Source of the DNA: JBBRMQ01 sp038230775
GTDB lineage: Bacteria; Acidobacteriota; Thermoanaerobaculia; Gp7-AA8
Direction: 5' to 3'
DNA length: 10,048 nucleotides
Assembly (NCBI GenBank): GCA_038230775.1
Contig: JBBRMQ010000161.1
Coordinates: 1-10,048, forward strand
A program made the translations under genes and the position numbers. Below the pieces are notes generated by a model, which saw only the letters and a program-made list of their open reading frames with translations, was not told where the DNA came from and ran no database searches. Positions 6,649-10,048 of this stretch are shown here, piece by piece; positions within the stretch are counted from its first letter, which is position 1, and every line of letters begins with the position of its first letter.

Positions 6649-6720
6649 GCGGGTCGCAGGTCGCGGGTCGGAGGTCGGAATTCAAAACGCCGACCTGCGA
6701 CCCGCGACTCGCGATCTGCC
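6649..6720. repeat. Heptamer-built inverted repeat in a divergent gap
   Basis: Core hairpin: 6661-6678 pairs with 6690-6707 with one mismatch in 18, around an 11-nt loop (6679-6689, AT-rich). The left side is four heptamers of form RGGTCGS (6651-6678); the right side is four complementary heptamers (6690-6717), the outer ones degenerate. An alternative perfect pairing of 15 bases (6649-6663 with 6691-6705) shows that the arms can slip by 14 bases (two repeats). It occupies most of the 96-bp gap between divergent genes, so it must overlap or abut both promoters and cannot be a terminator for either. It ends 6 nt before the GTG of the first glycosyltransferase. Confidence 0.85.
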
Positions 6721-6726
6721 AATCCC

Positions 6727-7923
6727 GTGTTAACCAACATTCTTCACACTCTAGGCCATGCGATGGCTGAACGCTTGCGCCGCACGGTTACCCGCGCGAC
6801 GCGGCGCGAGACGCCTCTGCGGGTCGGCGTCGACATCCGCTCGTTCTACGAGCCGCTCACCGGCATCGGTTGGTACCTGTTTCACCTGCTGCACGAGATG
6901 GCGAAATCGGACGACGTCGAGCTCTACTTGTTCGGTGATGCGCGCGTCACGGATGAAGGCCCGGTCCTGCATGCTGAAGTGCCGGCGGGCGCTCATCTGT
7001 GCTGGTTCGACTCGCGCGGGCGCGGGCGCATCTCGCGCAGGGAGCGCGCGCTCACCGCCGCAGCGTACGTGCTGTGGATGAAGATCATCGACGTCGACGT
7101 GATGTTCGCGCCGAATTACTTTCTTCCGCGTCTGCTTGCCGCGGTGGCCAGGCGGCGCGTCATCACCATCCACGATCTGACGTACAAGCGCTTCCCCGAA
7201 CTGCTGCAGGTCGAGACGCTGCACAATCTCGAGCGGCACATGAAGCGCGAGATCGCGATCGCCGGCGCGATCATCTGCGTCAGTGAGGCAACGCGTCAGG
7301 ACCTGCTGCACTTCTACGAAGTCGATCCGCGCCGCGCGATCACCATTCATTCGGGATTGGACATCGCGGCCCCCGGCTCCCGACCCCCGAGTCTTCCCGA
7401 CCAGTACATCCTCTTCGTGAGCACGATCGAGCCGCGCAAGAATCTCGACGTGCTGCTCGACGCCTTCGAGCGCCTGCGGGCGCGCGGCGCGTACGACGGC
7501 GCGCTGGTGGTGGCGGGACGCATCGGCTGGAAGTCCGAGCGGATGATCGCGCGGCTTCAGCGGCCCGGGATCCATCATCTCGACTATGTCCGCGCTTCGG
7601 AGCTCGCGGCCGTTTATCAGTCCGCGGAGATGTTCGTCTTTCCTTCGATCTACGAAGGCTTCGGATTCCCCCTCCTCGAAGCCATGGCTCTTGGCGCTCC
7701 CGCCATCTCGGCGCGATCGTCGTCGCTGCCGGAGATCGGCGGCGATGCCGCGCTGTATTTCGATCCGAAGGACTCCCGCGAGCTCGAACGTCTCATCGAG
7801 CAGCTACACACGGACCCGAGGCTTCGGGAGGAGATGATTGCGCGCGGCCGCGCGCGAGCGGCGGAGTTCCGATGGAAAGACGCCGCGGAAAAGACACTCG
7901 AGGTACTGCGGCGTGCCGGATGA
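6727..7923 (+). CDS. GT4-type glycosyltransferase 1
   Basis: Retaining GT-B glycosyltransferase of the GT4 family (MtfB/mannosyltransferase-like), transferring a sugar from a nucleotide-sugar donor, probably onto a lipid-linked surface glycan at the cytoplasmic membrane face. N-terminal acceptor domain: VGVDIRSFYEPLTGIGWY, then HDLTYKRFPE from His149. C-terminal donor domain: STIEPRKN (Glu235-Asn239) and the EX7E motif YEGFGFPLLE with Glu310 and Glu318, then EIGGDAALYFDP. The product is 398 residues with GTG at 6727; an ATG at 6763 with AGG 7 nt upstream is an equally good start (386 residues). The interdomain linker (HSGLDIAAPGSRPPSLPDQ) lacks the usual PNGVD and is Pro-rich; it is coded by CCCGA-type repeats. 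It overlaps the next gene by 11 nt. Donor and acceptor cannot be told from sequence. Confidence 0.9.
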   Translation: MLTNILHTLGHAMAERLRRTVTRATRRETPLRVGVDIRSFYEPLTGIGWYLFHLLHEMAKSDDVELYLFGDARVTDEGPVLHAEVPAGAHLCWFDSRGRGRISRRERALTAAAYVLWMKIIDVDVMFAPNYFLPRLLAAVARRRVITIHDLTYKRFPELLQVETLHNLERHMKREIAIAGAIICVSEATRQDLLHFYEVDPRRAITIHSGLDIAAPGSRPPSLPDQYILFVSTIEPRKNLDVLLDAFERLRARGAYDGALVVAGRIGWKSERMIARLQRPGIHHLDYVRASELAAVYQSAEMFVFPSIYEGFGFPLLEAMALGAPAISARSSSLPEIGGDAALYFDPKDSRELERLIEQLHTDPRLREEMIARGRARAAEFRWKDAAEKTLEVLRRAG

Positions 7924-8929
7924 TCTTCGCGTCGTGATCGATGGACGCGCTCTGGTCGGCGATCGGACCGGCATCGGCGTGCACACCGCGGAGATCGCGC
8001 GCAGGCTTCCCATGCGGCCGCTCATCGCCTCGCATCAGGAGATCGCCAATCGCGACGGCATCGAGCGCTGCGACTTTCGCGTCGACCGCGCACCGAACGG
8101 CATTCTGTGGCAGCAGTTCATCCTGCCGCGCATCGAGGGCGACGTGTTGTGGGGGCCGCACGGCACGATCCCGTTGTCGCTGAAAATGCCGGCCGTCGTC
8201 ACGCTGCATGACTTCAGCTCGATCACGACGCCGGGCCACCACCGGCTGAAGACGATCGCCTCGTTCAACCTGTTCATCGGCCGGAGCCTCGATCGCGCGC
8301 GCCGCATTGCCGCGGTCTCCCACGCCGTGGCTGAAGAAGCGGTCCGGTGGTTCGGTGTCTCGCAGCAGAAAATGGAGATCGTTCCGAACGGCGTCGATGA
8401 GTTCTTCACGCCGGGCGACGGACCGGAAGGGGATTACATCCTTTACGCGGGTACGATCGAGCCGCGCAAAGGCCTCGACATCCTGATCTCCGCCTGGCAG
8501 TCGCTTCCCGAGCCGCGTCCGCGCCTCGTGCTGTGCGGCAGCGAAGGGTGGCGTGTACCGGTGCCGGAGGGCGTGGAGCGCACCGGCTACGTCGACCGCA
8601 CGCGATTACGCGACCTGTATCGCGGCGCACTGCTCTTCGTCTATCCATCGCGCTACGAGGGCTTCGGCATGCCGCCGCTGGAGGCGCTCGCGTGCGGGGC
8701 GCCGGTGATCGCCACGCGAACCGGCGCCATTCCGGACTTTGCCGGGGACGCGGCGATCGTCGTCGAACCAGGCGACGGCAACCAGCTGCGCGAGGCGATG
8801 GTGCGCGTGCTGGCCGATGTTGGTTTTCGGCGCGAGTTACGAGCGCGCGGTCCGGAACGCGCCTCACAGTACCGATGGGATCGCAGCGCAGCAACGATGG
8901 CGCGGTTGCTGATCGAGGCTGCGCGATGA
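7913..8929 (+). CDS. GT4-type glycosyltransferase 2
   Basis: Second GT4 family glycosyltransferase, 338 residues, paralogous in layout to its neighbours. N-terminal: LRVVIDGRALVGDRTGIGVH, then LHDFSS with His99 and VSHAVAEEAV. Interdomain PNGVDEFFTPG is canonical. Donor domain: GTIEPRKG (Glu183-Lys186), YEGFGMPPLEALACGAPVI with EX7E at Glu249 and Glu257, then AIPDFAGDAAIVVEP. The frame is open upstream to 7838, but the GTG at 7913 is chosen because the conserved LRVVIDGR follows within five residues and a GAGG lies about 9 nt before it. It begins inside the end of glycosyltransferase 1 (11-nt overlap), so the two are translationally coupled. It is followed by the hairpin cluster at 8939, not by a closely packed gene. 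Confidence 0.92.
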   Translation: MPDDLRVVIDGRALVGDRTGIGVHTAEIARRLPMRPLIASHQEIANRDGIERCDFRVDRAPNGILWQQFILPRIEGDVLWGPHGTIPLSLKMPAVVTLHDFSSITTPGHHRLKTIASFNLFIGRSLDRARRIAAVSHAVAEEAVRWFGVSQQKMEIVPNGVDEFFTPGDGPEGDYILYAGTIEPRKGLDILISAWQSLPEPRPRLVLCGSEGWRVPVPEGVERTGYVDRTRLRDLYRGALLFVYPSRYEGFGMPPLEALACGAPVIATRTGAIPDFAGDAAIVVEPGDGNQLREAMVRVLADVGFRRELRARGPERASQYRWDRSAATMARLLIEAAR

Positions 8930-8938
8930 TGACGCGGA

Positions 8939-9069
8939 GCGTGGGGCCAGTCCTTCGACTGGCCTGGCCAGCCAGAGGGCTGGCCCCACACATCGCGGCT
9001 ACGCCGCGTCACGCGATCAACGCCGCGCCGCGTCAGCGGCGAAGTGTGGGGCCAGCCCTCTGGCTGGCC
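8939..9069. repeat. REP-like hairpin cluster (copies C, D and E)
   Basis: Three copies of the hairpin unit also found at 2965-3052. Copy C (+): stem GGCCAGTC (8945-8952), loop CTTC, stem GACTGGCC (8957-8964). Copy D (-): GGCCAGCC (8966-8973), loop AGAG, GGCTGGCC (8978-8985), then CCACAC. Copy E (+): GTGTGG, GGCCAGCC (9050-9057), loop CTCT, GGCTGGCC (9062-9069). The 24-base cores of D (8968-8991) and E (9044-9067) are exact inverted copies of each other, and D is identical to copy A. D and E face each other across a 52-nt spacer with GCCGCGTCA repeats, so a long D/E stem is also possible. C and D abut tail to tail. The cluster fills the 160-nt gap between glycosyltransferases 2 and 3; the remainder is the G-rich leader of gene 3. 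Confidence 0.87.
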
Positions 9070-9085
9070 GGGCGGGCGGGGAGGG
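9070..9085 (+). promoter_or_regulatory. G-quadruplex motif covering the Shine-Dalgarno of glycosyltransferase 3
   Basis: Four G-runs with single-base loops: GGG-C-GGG-C-GGGG-A-GGG. The last two runs contain the GGAGG (9080-9084) that is the only Shine-Dalgarno candidate for the downstream gene, 5 nt before its TTG. In the mRNA sense this pattern is a strong candidate to fold as a G-quadruplex, which would hide the ribosome binding site; folding is inferred, not shown. It directly abuts hairpin copy E. Confidence 0.6.
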
Positions 9086-9089
9086 CGTG

Positions 9090-10048
9090 TTGAGGGTCGG
9101 GATCGATTGCCGGAAGGTCGCCGACTTCGGCATCGGCACCTACATCCGCGGACTTCTTCGCGAGATGCCGGAGATCTACGTGGCCTTCGGACCGGCGGGT
9201 CTCGCGCTGCCCGAAGGCGTCGAGCGCGTGATCGTCGACGCGCCGAACTACTCGCTGCGTGAGCTCTTCGCCATTGGCGCCGCCGCGGACAAGGCGCGAC
9301 TCGATCTCTTTCACGCGCCGCACTACGTCCTGCCCCAGATGCGCACGCCCTCGGTCGTCACGATCCACGATCTCATCCATCTCCGCCGAGGGCCTGCGCA
9401 GCGCACGTATGCGCGGATGATGATGCGCCGCGCGGTGCATCGAAGCCGGGTGGTGCTGACGGTGAGCGATACGGTGAAGGGCGAGATCGAGCGCGAGCTC
9501 GACGCAAAAGAGGTGACGGTGACGCCGAACGGAGTGGACGAGATCTTCTTTTCCAGTTCGCGACGGGCGACCCGCGACCAGCCGTTCTTCCTCTGCGTTG
9601 CGAACGACAAGCCGCACAAGAACGTGGCGGCGGCGGTGAGTGCCGTGAAGACGATCGACGGCGCACGTCTGGTCCTGGTGGGCGGCTCGTTCGATCGGTT
9701 CCGGAACGTGGAGCGGGTGATCTGCGCCGGATTCGTCGAGCAGAAGGAGCTCGCGGCGCTTTACCGCGGCGCCATCGCGCTGGTCATGCCGAGCATCGAG
9801 GAAGGCTTCGGTTTGCCGGCCGCGGAAGCGATGGCCAGCGGTTGCCCCGTCATCACTTCGCACGCGCCGGCGCTGATCGAAGTGACCGGCGGCGCCGCGC
9901 TCCACGCCAACTCGAGCGAGCTCGCGGACGCGATGCGTCGCGTCATGAACGACGACGCGCTGCGCGCATCCCTGGCCTCGCGAGGACGCGAACGAGCGGC
10001 CCGATTTACGTGGCGCGCGTGCGCGCGACGGACGCGCGACGCGTACGC
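9090..10048 (+). CDS. GT4-type glycosyltransferase 3 (3' truncated)
   Basis: Third GT4-like glycosyltransferase, open to the window edge (319 codons visible; probably only a short tail is missing, since the usual RFTWRACA-type ending is present). The frame begins LRVGIDCRKVADFGIGTYIRGL, then TIHDLIH (His93), VSDTVKGEI and the canonical PNGVDEIF. Donor domain: ANDKPHKN (Asp173-Asn178), a common variant of EPRKN, and EEGFGLPAAEAMASGCPVI with EX7E at Glu238 and Glu246. Start: TTG at 9090 has GGAGG at 5 nt; an in-frame GTG at 9087 is possible but only 2 nt from that site. The interdomain linker FSSSRRATRDQPF is coded by three GCGAC-containing heptamers (9558-9578). It is separated from the first two glycosyltransferases by the hairpin cluster and a G-rich leader, so it may be regulated apart from them. 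Confidence 0.9.
   Translation, partial: MRVGIDCRKVADFGIGTYIRGLLREMPEIYVAFGPAGLALPEGVERVIVDAPNYSLRELFAIGAAADKARLDLFHAPHYVLPQMRTPSVVTIHDLIHLRRGPAQRTYARMMMRRAVHRSRVVLTVSDTVKGEIERELDAKEVTVTPNGVDEIFFSSSRRATRDQPFFLCVANDKPHKNVAAAVSAVKTIDGARLVLVGGSFDRFRNVERVICAGFVEQKELAALYRGAIALVMPSIEEGFGLPAAEAMASGCPVITSHAPALIEVTGGAALHANSSELADAMRRVMNDDALRASLASRGRERAARFTWRACARRTRDAY

Noticed and set aside
6751..7578. A 275-codon open frame on the - strand
   Set aside because: It is the complement of glycosyltransferase 1, whose motifs are unmistakable; no family motif is seen in the antisense product.
2965..9069. The repeated hairpin units as a possible CRISPR remnant
   Set aside because: The copies alternate in orientation, have irregular spacing over 6 kb, and no unique equal-length spacers or cas genes are present.
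9606..9623. DKPHKN in glycosyltransferase 3 as a degenerate active site
   Set aside because: PHKN is a common variant of PRKN in GT4 enzymes, the Lys is kept and EX7E is intact, so loss of activity is not supported.
9033..9905. A 290-codon open frame on the - strand
   Set aside because: It is antisense to glycosyltransferase 3, begins in the repeat cluster, and has the Arg/His/Asp-rich composition of a shadow frame.

Overview
The window is GC-rich, densely coded bacterial DNA. It comes from a Gram-negative-type or deep-branching phylum; the style of the genes and repeats would fit Acidobacteriota or a similar soil lineage, but this is an inference of low confidence because no rRNA or other phylum marker is present. 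Ten protein genes are supported, plus several families of short inverted repeats in the intergenic gaps.

Left part (1-2512): the 3' portion of a PIG-L/LmbE-type deacetylase gene on the + strand meets, tail to tail, a fabD-fabG pair on the - strand (malonyl-CoA:ACP transacylase and 3-oxoacyl-ACP reductase, overlapping by 11 nt). The convergent gap is filled by a long inverted repeat built of heptamers.

Middle (2513-6630): on the - strand, transcribed right to left, lie an anchored protein of unknown function, a DUF177/YceD protein, rpmF (zinc-type ribosomal protein bL32) and plsX. This is the classic start of the bacterial fatty-acid/phospholipid operon (DUF177-rpmF-plsX-fabH-fabD-fabG-acpP). 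Here the series is broken: between plsX and fabD, where fabH is expected, sit two + strand genes (a COQ7/ferritin-like di-iron protein and a small secreted protein) and a repeat element. acpP does not follow fabG.

Right part (6631-10048): three + strand GT4-type glycosyltransferases in tandem, the last truncated by the window edge, probably part of a surface-polysaccharide locus. The first two overlap by 11 nt. The third is set off by a cluster of three REP-like hairpins and a G-run motif that covers its ribosome binding site.

The most unusual content is non-coding. (1) Five copies of a hairpin unit with perfect 8-bp stems and compensatory base changes occur in two clusters (2965-3052 and 8939-9069). 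(2) Two inverted repeats are made of period-7 words with a GGTCG core (721-829 and 6649-6720), and related period-7 words occur inside the interdomain linkers of glycosyltransferase genes 3 and, less clearly, 1. (3) A four-run G-quadruplex motif with one-base loops (9070-9085) lies on a Shine-Dalgarno sequence. (4) A perfect 22-bp palindrome lies within a coding region (6020-6041). No complete novel defence or mobile system is visible; no transposase, CRISPR array or RNA gene was seen.
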